DNA of 64,000 bases from Paraburkholderia podalyriae (GTDB taxonomy: Bacteria; Pseudomonadota; Gammaproteobacteria; Burkholderiales; Burkholderiaceae): positions 31,454 to 95,453 of the forward strand of contig NZ_VZQQ01000025.1 of assembly GCF_014397785.1 (NCBI RefSeq), read 5' to 3'. Shown here piece after piece: positions 9,300 through 16,807 of this stretch. The translations under genes and the position numbers were made by a program. The notes beneath the pieces are model-generated. The model made no database searches, had not been told where the DNA came from, and saw nothing but the letters and a program-made list of their open reading frames with translations. Every line of letters starts with the position of its first letter. Positions within the stretch are counted from its first letter, which is position 1.

Positions 9300-9913
9300 G
9301 ATCCTGTTGTGCGTGATAGCCGCATGTGCGGACTTACGCGCGTCGACCGATGTCGGGCGCACTGCGCTGGGCAGATGGCGCAAGAGTAGGGGATCGAAAC
9401 AAAATTTGCTGCGATGCGAGGTGCGTCAATGAACCGCGTTGTTTTATGCGAAATGCGCTTGTTAATGAGGCAAGCCATTGATGATTATCAAGTTTCTTTT
9501 AGCGGCTGATGCATCGCCGTATGTGCGTCGTGGCGTGCGCTGCGTCAATCGACCGCGCTGCAGCAATGCGTTTCGCGCAGCGGCAAGCTCGCGGGCCGCA
9601 TCCGTCGCCAGCCGACAATCGATCCATCCAAACCGACTTCGTCGGTTGGCGTGCTAGCCGGGCCATTTTTTTACTTCTACGATGCACGCTGCCGCCTGGC
9701 CGTCTCAGCGATTTCTCTTCAGTATTCGTTGCGCATTATCCGTTCGCCATTCATTTGGTGTTGATGTTATTTCGCGGCGGAATTTCTCAATAGGTCATTA
9801 CTCATTGCCGTATCCGCATGGCGTTCTGTCATGCGTCGCGCGCATGCTTCGCGAGCAGCTTCGCTTCATCCACCTGCCGGCGACGGCAGACTTCATCGAC
9901 AAGGAGTCAGCAG
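9300..9913. other. Gene-free divergent region between cioA and haloperoxidase gene
   Basis: This is a 614-bp intergenic stretch serving divergent genes. It holds the FNR/ANR-type box at 9478-9491 and an AAGGAG ribosome site for the gene at 9914. I see no convincing coding frame or terminator elsewhere in it. Confidence 0.5.
9478..9491. promoter_or_regulatory. Perfect FNR/ANR box upstream of cioAB
   Basis: TTGATGATTATCAA matches the FNR/ANR consensus TTGAT-N4-ATCAA at every specified position. It lies 178 bp before the cioA start and 423 bp before the haloperoxidase start. FNR-type control of terminal oxidases is well established, so cioAB is the more likely target. Confidence 0.7.
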
Positions 9914-10735
9914 ATGAGCACGATCAGGACGAAAGACGGTACCTCGATTTTCTACAAGGACTGGGGCAAGGGTCGCCCGGTGGTTTTTTCGCATGGCTGG
10001 CCGCTGACCGCCGATGCGTGGGATGCACAGATGCTGTTTCTCGGCAGCAAGGGCTTTCGCGTGATCGCGCACGACCGGCGCGGTCATGGCCGCTCGGAGC
10101 AGCCGTGGGACGGCAACGAGATGGACACCTACGCCGACGATCTCGCCGCGCTGATCGAACACCTCGACCTGCAGGACGCGACACTGGTCGGCCATTCGAC
10201 GGGCGGTGGCGAAGTCGCGCATTACATCGGCCGGCATGGTACGGGGCGCGTCGCGAAGGCCGTGCTGATCGGCGCGGTGCCGCCGCTGATGCTGAAGACC
10301 GCCGACAATCCGCTCGGCTTGCCGATCGACGTGTTCGACGGCATTCGCAAGAGCGTCGTCGACGATCGCTCGCAGTTCTTCAAGGACTTGGCCGTGGCGT
10401 TTTATGGTTACAACCGCGAGGGCGCCAAGGTGTCGCAGGGCGTCATCGATTCGTTCTGGCGCCAGGGCATGGCCGGCTCGATCAAGGGGCTGTACGACTG
10501 CATCAAGCAGTTCTCCGAAGTCGACTACACCGAAGATCTGAAAAAGATCGACGTGCCGACGCTTGTGCTGCACGGTGACGATGACCAGATCGTGCCGATC
10601 GACGCAGCCGGCCGGCAGACCGCGAAGATCGTCGAGAACGCGACGCTAAAGGTGTATCCGGGTGGCCAGCACGGCATGTGCACGGTGGAGGCCGACAAGG
10701 TCAATGCCGACCTGCTTGAATTCATCGGCTCCTGA
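9914..10735 (+). CDS. Cofactor-free haloperoxidase-type alpha/beta hydrolase
   Basis: The product is 273 residues; AAGGAG lies 7 nt before the ATG. It has the oxyanion region SHGWPLTADAWD, the nucleophile elbow GHSTGGGE (Ser98), the acid region VLHGDDDQIVP and the catalytic His in GGQHGM near the C-terminus. Length and sequence fit the non-haem chloroperoxidase / aryl esterase group. In vivo these enzymes are serine hydrolases (esterase or perhydrolase activity), and halogenation is a side reaction. There is no signal peptide. It stands alone and is not obviously tied to neighbouring pathways. Confidence 0.92.
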   Translation: MSTIRTKDGTSIFYKDWGKGRPVVFSHGWPLTADAWDAQMLFLGSKGFRVIAHDRRGHGRSEQPWDGNEMDTYADDLAALIEHLDLQDATLVGHSTGGGEVAHYIGRHGTGRVAKAVLIGAVPPLMLKTADNPLGLPIDVFDGIRKSVVDDRSQFFKDLAVAFYGYNREGAKVSQGVIDSFWRQGMAGSIKGLYDCIKQFSEVDYTEDLKKIDVPTLVLHGDDDQIVPIDAAGRQTAKIVENATLKVYPGGQHGMCTVEADKVNADLLEFIGS

Positions 10736-10925
10736 GCGATCGGTAACGCAATGATGTGATCGGTTGAAAGTGCGGGCGGCGTTCAGACGCGCCGCTCGCG
10801 CCGAACGCCCGGCCCCCGCGAGGGTAGGCGGGTTATACGATGTCACACGAACACGATGTTCGCATCTCTTTGTTTTTAAATGGGATGCGGAACCTGGCCC
10901 TTGCGATTTAAGGGTAAATGCCAAG

Positions 10926-10954
10926 TTGAAATCCGCTTGGTCATCGCAGATAGT
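10926..10954 (+). promoter_or_regulatory. Candidate sigma-70 promoter of udh-exuT operon
   Basis: TTGAAA (10926-10931) and GATAGT (10949-10954) are separated by 17 bp, and the FadR-type operator begins at the end of the -10 element, a placement suited to repression. The -10 match is only partial. Confidence 0.4.
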
Positions 10955-10969
10955 ACGTTATCGTACAAC
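10954..10969 (+). promoter_or_regulatory. FadR-type operator 1 (udh-exuT)
   Basis: TACGTTATCGTACAAC lies 30 bp before the first uronate dehydrogenase ATG. It matches the site at 22076 in 15 of 16 positions and the subfamily core TNGTNNNACNA with one mismatch. Confidence 0.75.
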
Positions 10970-10998
10970 TAGCGCGCGGCGCAGTGAAAGGAACCTCT

Positions 10999-11793
10999 AT
11001 GAAGAAGATTGCCCTGAGTGGCGCCGGCGGCCAGCTCGGCTCCGCGGTACGTGCTGAATTCGTCGCGCGCGGCGTGCCGTTGCGCTCGGCCGCGGGCTCG
11101 AAAGTGCTGACGCCGCTCGTCGACGGCGAAGACGTGATGAACGGCGACTTGCGCGATCCGGCGGTCGTCGACCGCCTGCTGAACGGCGTGGAGGTGCTGA
11201 TCCATTTCGCCGGCACGAGCGTCGAGCGTCCGCTGCCCGAGATCATCGAGAACAACCTGCGCGGCCTCGTCGAAGTCTACGAAGGCGCGCGCCGCAACGG
11301 CGTGAAGCGCATCGTGTTCGCGAGCTCGAATCACGCGATCGGCATGTATCCGGTCACCGAGCATCTGAGCCTCGACTGCGAACTGCGCCCGGACGGCTTC
11401 TATGGCCTGTCGAAGGTATGGGGCGAAGCGCTCGCGCGCATGTACTGGGACAAGCACGGCATCGAAAGCGTGTGCGTGCGTATCGGCAGCTGCCTCGAGC
11501 GTCCGACCGAGCAGCGCCATCTGAGCACCTGGTTCGGCCACAAGGACCTGATGCATTTCCTCGAGCGCTGCATCGAAGCGGACGACGTCGGCTTCCTGAC
11601 CATCTGGGGCGTGTCGGCCAACACGCGCAGCTGGTGGGACAACAGCGGCGCGGCGCGTCTCGGCTACGAGCCGAAGCAGAACGCCGAGGACTACGCGCAA
11701 GACATCCTGTCGCGCCCGAATCCGCTCGATGAACTGTGCCAGAGCTTCCAAGGCGGCAGCTTCGTCGGCATCGACTATTCGCGCAAGGCTTAA
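10999..11793 (+). CDS. udh: Uronate dehydrogenase (NAD-dependent), copy 1
   Basis: The product is 264 residues from ATG 10999, with AAAGGA 6 nt upstream. This short-chain/extended dehydrogenase has the glycine motif GAGGQLG (residues 8-14), the FASSNHAIG segment typical of uronate dehydrogenases, and catalytic Tyr135-X3-Lys139 (FYGLSK). It oxidises D-galacturonate or D-glucuronate to the aldaro-lactone with NAD+, the first step of the oxidative uronate route. It is followed 45 bp later by an ExuT-type transporter in the same operon, so uptake and first oxidation are co-expressed. It is only moderately similar to the second copy at 23924, and the two may prefer different uronates. Confidence 0.88.
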   Translation: MKKIALSGAGGQLGSAVRAEFVARGVPLRSAAGSKVLTPLVDGEDVMNGDLRDPAVVDRLLNGVEVLIHFAGTSVERPLPEIIENNLRGLVEVYEGARRNGVKRIVFASSNHAIGMYPVTEHLSLDCELRPDGFYGLSKVWGEALARMYWDKHGIESVCVRIGSCLERPTEQRHLSTWFGHKDLMHFLERCIEADDVGFLTIWGVSANTRSWWDNSGAARLGYEPKQNAEDYAQDILSRPNPLDELCQSFQGGSFVGIDYSRKA

Positions 11794-11838
11794 GTCCCGT
11801 TCGATTTGACGGGCATTGCATCACGAGGAGTAGCAGCA

Positions 11839-13137
11839 ATGAAGATCAAGGGTATTCGCTGGTGGATGGTCGCGCTGGTCGCGGCCGGCCTGATCATCAA
11901 TTACCTCGCGCGTAACACGTTGTCGGTCGCGGCTCCGACGATGATGAAGGAACTCAACATCACGACCGAGCAGTATTCGCACGTGGTCGTGGCGTGGCAG
12001 CTCTGCTATGCGTTCATGCAGCCGGTCGCCGGTTTCGTGCTCGACACGATCGGCACCAAGCTCGGCTTCGCGGTATTCGCGCTGGCGTGGTCGGTGGCTT
12101 GCGCGGCGGCTGCGTGGGCGACGGGCTGGCGCAGCCTCGCGGTGTTCCGCGGTATCCTGGGTCTCGCCGAATCGGCTGGGATTCCGGCTGGCGTGAAGGC
12201 GACCAGCGAGTGGTTCCCGGCGAAAGAGCGGTCGGTTGCGATCGGCTGGTTCAATATCGGCTCGTCGATCGGCGCGCTGCTTGCGCCGCCGCTCGTCGTG
12301 TGGGCGCTGTTTCACGGCCGGTGGGAACTGGCGTTCGTGATCGTCGGCGTCGCGGGCATCGTGTGGAGCATGCTGTGGATGCTCGCCTACAAGCATCCGC
12401 GCAACCAGAAGCTGCTGGGCGCCGCCGAGCGTGACTACATTCTGAGTGGCCAGGAAGCGAAGCATCACGATGACGTCAGCACGCCGAAACGCAACTGGCG
12501 CGCGATGCTGGTGAGCCGTGATTTCTGGGCGATCGGTATTCCGCGGATTCTGTCCGAGCCGGCCTGGCAAACCTTCAACGCGTGGATTCCGCTGTACATG
12601 ATGACCGAGCGTCACATGAACCTGAAGGAAGTCGCGATGTTCGCGTGGATGCCGTTCCTCGCCGCCGATATCGGCTGCGTGCTCGGCGGTTATCTGAGCC
12701 CGCTGTTCCACAAGTATGCAAAGGTGTCGCTGTTCACGTCGCGCAAGATGGTGTTCGTGGTCGGCGCGCTGTTCATGATCGGGCCGGCGTGCGTGGGTCT
12801 CGTCGCGAGCCCGTACGTGGCGGTGGCGCTGCTGTGCGTCGGCGGCTTCGCGCACCAGACGCTGTCGGGCGCGCTGTACGCGATCACGTCGGACATGTTC
12901 GGTAAACACGAAGTCGCGACCGCGACGGGCATGGGCGGCATGGCCGGCTATCTGGGCGCCGCTGCGTTCACCGCGCTGTTCGGCGTGCTCGTTACGCAGA
13001 TCGGCTATAGCCCGCTGTTCGTCGTGCTGGCGGTATTCGACCTGATTGCCGCGGCCGTGGTCTGCCTGATGGCCAGGAGTTCGGACAAGATGCCGGAGCC
13101 GAAGTGGACGTTGCCGGATGCGGTGACGGCGAAGTAA
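11839..13137 (+). CDS. exuT: MFS hexuronate transporter, ExuT-like (ACS family)
   Basis: The product is 432 residues with about 12 membrane helices, and GAGGAG precedes ATG 11839. The N-terminus (MVALVAAGLIINYLARNTLSVAAP) and the segment ESAGIPAGVKATSEWFPAKERS are typical of the anion:cation symporter family, which includes hexuronate transporters. The operon position directly after uronate dehydrogenase and the operator upstream support uptake of galacturonate or glucuronate at the inner membrane. A probable terminator follows at 13183. Confidence 0.85.
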   Translation: MKIKGIRWWMVALVAAGLIINYLARNTLSVAAPTMMKELNITTEQYSHVVVAWQLCYAFMQPVAGFVLDTIGTKLGFAVFALAWSVACAAAAWATGWRSLAVFRGILGLAESAGIPAGVKATSEWFPAKERSVAIGWFNIGSSIGALLAPPLVVWALFHGRWELAFVIVGVAGIVWSMLWMLAYKHPRNQKLLGAAERDYILSGQEAKHHDDVSTPKRNWRAMLVSRDFWAIGIPRILSEPAWQTFNAWIPLYMMTERHMNLKEVAMFAWMPFLAADIGCVLGGYLSPLFHKYAKVSLFTSRKMVFVVGALFMIGPACVGLVASPYVAVALLCVGGFAHQTLSGALYAITSDMFGKHEVATATGMGGMAGYLGAAAFTALFGVLVTQIGYSPLFVVLAVFDLIAAAVVCLMARSSDKMPEPKWTLPDAVTAK

Positions 13138-13182
13138 TGTGATCTGCGGTCGGCTCCGGTGGGCCGATCGGGTGAAAGAAGC

Positions 13183-13210
13183 GGCGCCCCATGAGTGGGC
13201 ACCGTTTTTT
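13183..13210 (+). terminator. Probable terminator of udh-exuT operon
   Basis: GGCGCCC (13183-13189) pairs with GGGCACC (13197-13203) with one mismatch, followed by G and six Ts. It lies 46 bp after the transporter stop. Confidence 0.55.
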
Positions 13211-13274
13211 GTCGGTTTTGCGGCCGTTTGCGGGATGCGGTGTTGCGCCGCGAGCGTTGCAGCCGGCAAGCAGA

Positions 13275-13568
13275 TTAGTCGTCCAGCAGGCGTTTTAATT
13301 CGTCAAAAAAGGATGCGGTCGTGTATCCCCACAACTTCGGATAAAAATTAAATCCATAATCTTCGTAAAACTTCTGGTCAAGATTCTCGCCTGCTTCTTT
13401 TCTATATTTTTCTATTTCGCACAGCGTCTCTGCAATTTCTTCTGTAGAACTGTCTCCCTTGAAGCACGATACAACCTCCGCCAGGCTATCGCCTAACAGA
13501 TCACTATCCTGGTTGAGATATCCGCCAAACAAGACATAGAACTGAGGATATGACTCTTTGTTCATCAT
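13275..13568 (-). CDS. CdiI_2-type immunity protein
   Basis: The product is 97 residues and acidic. The opening YPQFYVLFGGYLNQDSDLLG matches the CdiI_2-type contact-dependent-inhibition immunity family pattern (YPxxYxxxGGYxxQDxD), as does the closing helix FFDELKRLLDD. It starts 8 bp after the toxin-like gene ends, the usual toxin-then-immunity order. Its DNA is clearly AT-richer than its neighbours, which suggests horizontal acquisition. The inferred role is binding and blocking the adjacent RNase A-like toxin. Two adjacent ATGs (13568 and 13565) could serve as start. Confidence 0.72.
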   Translation of the reverse strand: MMNKESYPQFYVLFGGYLNQDSDLLGDSLAEVVSCFKGDSSTEEIAETLCEIEKYRKEAGENLDQKFYEDYGFNFYPKLWGYTTASFFDELKRLLDD

Positions 13569-13576
13569 TTCAGTAG

Positions 13577-14431
13577 CTAAGACGTAAAAATATAATATGG
13601 CATCCCATTGAATTCTTGAAATTTAACGACGATATGAACGGTGCTCATGTCCTTGAATTCTCCGGTTTCCCGAATAACTCCATAGCCTATCTTTTTTCCG
13701 ACGTCCTGAGATAAAGTCAGAAATCGCCTCGGATTTGATTGAGCCCAATTCCTGATCTCAGACGCGTTGGACTCCATCACTCTAGAGATCGACCATTCGG
13801 CCGCCGCTAAATCCCTAAACGACGATACCACGTCTCTTTTCGGTTCCAGGCGCAGCTTTTCCCGCAACTGCGCTTCGGTCCGTCCGACGTGCTTCAGCAG
13901 CGTATGTCCGCCAATCCGGCTCCCCGCCTTCGCCTCGTGCATGTCCAGACTGATCCGGCCCATCACGATCCGCGAAGTCCGTATAGCCTTGACCGAACTA
14001 GCGAAGCCAAACGGCACGACCATATCGAGCCACAGACCGATATTGTTCGCCATATCGGGACTGGCCTTCATCGCTTCGGCGAGTTTCGTCGTGCCCTGCT
14101 GGGTCAGCGTCGCCGTATCTCGCGCCGTCCAGATCTGACGCAAGCCAGCGGCCGCTGTGTCCGAGCCGCGTACGCCGAACACAACGCATCCGGCCTTGCT
14201 TGCCATGGTCGGTTCCGGCATCACACACAGCGCTCCGGCTCCGACCATTTCCAGAAGGCCGCCGACGAGTTGCAGCCCGCCCCATAGCCGGTTGGAAAGC
14301 ATTTCGCTGAAGCTGATCGACTGGCGGGTCAGCACCGCCGCCAGTTGTGGCGCGCTGAGCACGACACGCACGCCGTCCGGATTTGGGTCATTGAACACTT
14401 TGGATTTCTCTGTCGTTGTTGGGGCGATCAA
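13577..14431 (-). CDS. Polymorphic toxin fragment with RNase A-like CdiA-CT domain
   Basis: This is a 284-codon frame. Residues ~175-284 start GGHTLLKHVGRTEAQLREKL, continue through SFRDLAAAEWSISRVM, and end with VHIVVKFQEFNGMPYYIFT. This matches the bacterial CdiA-CT RNase A domain pattern: a GGHT-H motif, a SSF-x-A-x-E region and a late K/VV strand. Residues ~20-170 form a helical/hydrophobic pre-toxin region (LWGGLQLVGGLLEMVGAGAL, then MANNIGLWLDMVVPFGFA). The only start near the beginning is a TTG at 14431; the frame stays open a further ~59 codons upstream without ATG, GTG or TTG. The gene is therefore probably a 5'-truncated orphan toxin module that has lost its delivery domain. Immunity gene follows. 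Confidence 0.7.
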   Translation of the reverse strand: MIAPTTTEKSKVFNDPNPDGVRVVLSAPQLAAVLTRQSISFSEMLSNRLWGGLQLVGGLLEMVGAGALCVMPEPTMASKAGCVVFGVRGSDTAAAGLRQIWTARDTATLTQQGTTKLAEAMKASPDMANNIGLWLDMVVPFGFASSVKAIRTSRIVMGRISLDMHEAKAGSRIGGHTLLKHVGRTEAQLREKLRLEPKRDVVSSFRDLAAAEWSISRVMESNASEIRNWAQSNPRRFLTLSQDVGKKIGYGVIRETGEFKDMSTVHIVVKFQEFNGMPYYIFTS

Positions 14432-14845
14432 GCTAACAACCGGGTACAGAGAGAGGGAATGGGCGAAGGATGATTCTTGCGTCCCCGATGGTTCGCTCGA
14501 ACGGACGTTGGTCGGATTGGATGGCGCAAGGGCATGGAGGCGAATGCCATGGCAGCGCGGCCATACCCACGTCGTGTGCTGTGAACAGGCGCAAGCTGGG
14601 CGAGTAGCTCACAATGGAATTGCGAAAGCAACTGCCGTTACTGAGGGGAGACTAAAGGTCGCGAGCCATGCTCACGCGTTGATGGTCCTACGCTGGTTGG
14701 AAGCGCTGGATCAGGCGGCAATTCAGAGCGATGCCGCGGAAAGAGCGTCGCTCTTGATCAGGCGACGAATTGCGATCGAGCCGGCCATCAGTCACATGAA
14801 GACCGACGGACAACCCGATCGCAACTATTTCGAACCCAGGTCAAA
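14432..14845. other. Degenerate DNA upstream of toxin fragment
   Basis: This 414-bp stretch has no intact gene. It holds the startless upstream extension of the toxin frame (to 14608) and a transposase remnant near 14755-14823. It appears to be insertion or rearrangement debris. Confidence 0.5.
14755..14823 (+). pseudogene. IS5-family transposase remnant
   Basis: The plus-strand frame reads IRRRIAIEPAISHMKTDGQP and then DRN, which matches the C-terminal RRRxAIEPxIGHMKxDGxxDRN motif around the last catalytic Glu of IS5-type transposases. Nothing else of the element is intact, and no inverted repeats were recognised. Confidence 0.5.
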
Positions 14846-15739
14846 TCACGCGGTCTTCTGACCGATCTCGTGATTCGCGAGCACTTCGAGCGCGCGCACC
14901 ATCGCCGAGTGGTCCCATGCCTTGCCGCCGTGCGCGACGCACGCGTTGAACAGCGCCTGGCAGGTGGCGGTGTTCGGCAGCGACACGCCGAGCGCCTGCG
15001 CGGTCGACAGCGCGAGGTTCAGGTCCTTCTGGTGCAGTTCGATGCGGAAGCCCGGATCGAACGTGCGCCTGGTCATGCGCTCGCCGTGCACTTCGAGAAT
15101 GCGCGACGATGCGAAGCCGCCCATCAGCGCCTCACGCACGCGCGCCGCATCGACGCCGGCCTTCGACGCGAGCAGCAGCGCTTCGCCGACCGCCTCAATG
15201 GTCGCTGCGACGATTACCTGGTTGGCGACCTTGCACACCTGGCCCGCGCCGACCGCGCCGATCAGCGTGACGTTCTTGCCCATCATGTCGAACAGGGGCT
15301 TCACGCTGTCGAACGTGGCCTGTTCGCCGCCGACCATGATGGTCAGCGAGCCGGCCTTCGCGCCGACTTCACCGCCCGACACCGGCGCGTCGAGATAGTC
15401 GGCGCCGGTTTCGCGCACGCGCGCCGCGAAGTCGCGAGTCGCCATCGGCGAGATCGAGCTCATGTCGACGACGGTTTGGCCGGCGCGCAGCGCGCTCGCG
15501 AGGCCGTTCTCGCCGAACAGCACGCGTTCGACGTCCGGCGTGTCCGGCACCATGATGAAGATCACATCCGCGTGCGCGGCGAGCGCGGCGGGGTTCTCGC
15601 ATGCGACCGCGCCAGCCTGCGTGAGCTCGGCGGGCACGCCGCTACGCGTGAACGCGGCGAGCGGCACGCCGTTTTTCAGAAGGTTGGCGGCCATGGGCTT
15701 GCCCATGATGCCGAGTCCGATAAAGCCTGCTTTTTTCAT
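14846..15739 (-). CDS. garR: Tartronate semialdehyde reductase (2-hydroxy-3-oxopropionate reductase)
   Basis: The product is 297 residues from ATG 15739, with CGGAG upstream. The N-terminal NAD(P) motif is GFIGLGIMGKPMAANL (residues 5-20). The substrate motif DAPVSGGEVGA lies at ~117-127 and catalytic Lys170 sits in GQVCKVANQ, all marks of the beta-hydroxyacid dehydrogenase family. It reduces tartronate semialdehyde to D-glycerate. It follows garL by 32 bp in a two-gene operon, so it takes the product of that aldolase. 3-Hydroxyisobutyrate dehydrogenase is the closest alternative, but context favours GarR/GlxR. Confidence 0.9.
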   Translation of the reverse strand: MKKAGFIGLGIMGKPMAANLLKNGVPLAAFTRSGVPAELTQAGAVACENPAALAAHADVIFIMVPDTPDVERVLFGENGLASALRAGQTVVDMSSISPMATRDFAARVRETGADYLDAPVSGGEVGAKAGSLTIMVGGEQATFDSVKPLFDMMGKNVTLIGAVGAGQVCKVANQVIVAATIEAVGEALLLASKAGVDAARVREALMGGFASSRILEVHGERMTRRTFDPGFRIELHQKDLNLALSTAQALGVSLPNTATCQALFNACVAHGGKAWDHSAMVRALEVLANHEIGQKTA

Positions 15740-15771
15740 GGAATGCTCCGAAAGATGTCGTGGCGGCTGCG

Positions 15772-16572
15772 TCAAGCCTCTCCCGCCTGTTTCTGCATGA
15801 AGTGTTTCTGCGCCGCCTGCGCGGCGCCCTTGAGCAGCCCGAGATCCGCGCAGACGGCGACGACGCGCGCGCCCATCGACAGATAACGTTCCGCGTCGGC
15901 CTGCACCGGCGCGAGAATGCCACTCGACTTGCCGGCCGCCTGCGCGCGCTCGAACACATGCGCGATCGCCTGCTGCACGTCCGGATGGCTCGCGTTGCCG
16001 AGGTGGCCATACGAGGCTGCGAGATCGGACGGACCGATGAAGACCGCATCGATGCCGTCCACCGCGAGGATGCTGTCGATATTCTCGACCGCCTTGCGGC
16101 TTTCGATCTGCGAAATCACGCAGACGTTGTCGTTGGCGATCGCGAAGTAGTCGGGCACGGTGCCATAGCGGTTGCCGCGATGGCCGACCGACACGCCGCG
16201 GATGCCCTGCGGCGGGTAGCGCGTCGAGGCCACCGCGCGGGCGGCGTCGTCGGCGCTGTCGACGAAGGGCACGAGGAAGTTCGAGAAGCCGCTGTCGAGA
16301 AAGCGTTTGATCACGACGCTGTCGTTAGCCGGTGGTCGGACGACCGGAGCGCTGCCGCTATCCTTGAGCGCCATCAACTGCGGGATCAGCGTGAGCACGT
16401 CGTTGGGCGCGTGTTCGGCGTCCAGCAGCATCCAGTCGAAGCCGACCGTGCCGAGCAGTTCAGTGGCGATCGGGCTGGCGAGCGACGCCCAGCAGCCGAT
16501 CTGGGTTTTTCCCTCGCGCACCGCGCGCCGGAAGCGGTTGGGCAAGGATTCGTATGGCGTGACGGCGAGCAT
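15772..16572 (-). CDS. garL: 2-dehydro-3-deoxyglucarate aldolase (HpcH/HpaI family)
   Basis: The product is 266 residues from ATG 16572 (MLAVTPYESLPNRFRRA), with GAGGAG upstream; longer frames cross the operator. The catalytic region FDWMLLDAEHAPND (His54) and the metal-binding and following motif QIESRKAVENIDSILAVDGID, then FIGPSDLAASYG, are class II pyruvate aldolase features. It cleaves 5-keto-4-deoxy- or 2-keto-3-deoxy-glucarate to pyruvate and tartronate semialdehyde. It is first in the garLR operon, with a FadR-type operator 74-89 bp before the start. Confidence 0.9.
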   Translation of the reverse strand: MLAVTPYESLPNRFRRAVREGKTQIGCWASLASPIATELLGTVGFDWMLLDAEHAPNDVLTLIPQLMALKDSGSAPVVRPPANDSVVIKRFLDSGFSNFLVPFVDSADDAARAVASTRYPPQGIRGVSVGHRGNRYGTVPDYFAIANDNVCVISQIESRKAVENIDSILAVDGIDAVFIGPSDLAASYGHLGNASHPDVQQAIAHVFERAQAAGKSSGILAPVQADAERYLSMGARVVAVCADLGLLKGAAQAAQKHFMQKQAGEA

Positions 16573-16645
16573 GCGGTGTCTCCTCGAACTGCGATGGATC
16601 GGGAAAAGCTGCGACAATGCCAAAACCGCGCGAAATGCGAGGTTA

Positions 16646-16661
16646 TAAGTCGTCGTATGAC
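16646..16661. promoter_or_regulatory. FadR-type operator 2 (garLR)
   Basis: TAAGTCGTCGTATGAC contains TCGTCGTATGA, one mismatch from TNGTNNNACNA. It lies upstream of garL in the divergent region shared with the semialdehyde dehydrogenase gene. Confidence 0.65.
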
Positions 16662-16759
16662 CAGCGCAGATTAGCACCGCGCGCCTCGGTTGTAACGGGC
16701 GCGTATACCCGTATGTCCCTGTCCGACAAGCGTTCCGGGTTGCACGGAGCCCCCGCAAT

Positions 16760-16775
16760 GTTGTAGGATGACCTA
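16760..16775. promoter_or_regulatory. FadR-type operator 3 (2-oxoglutarate semialdehyde dehydrogenase)
   Basis: The reverse complement is TAGGTCATCCTACAAC, 14 of 16 identical to the 22076 site. It lies 33 bp before the dehydrogenase ATG and overlaps a possible -10 (TAGGAT, 16764-16769) with TTGCAC at 16740. Confidence 0.7.
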
Positions 16776-16807
16776 TATCTTTAGCCTTCATTAAGGAAAG
16801 CCAAAAA

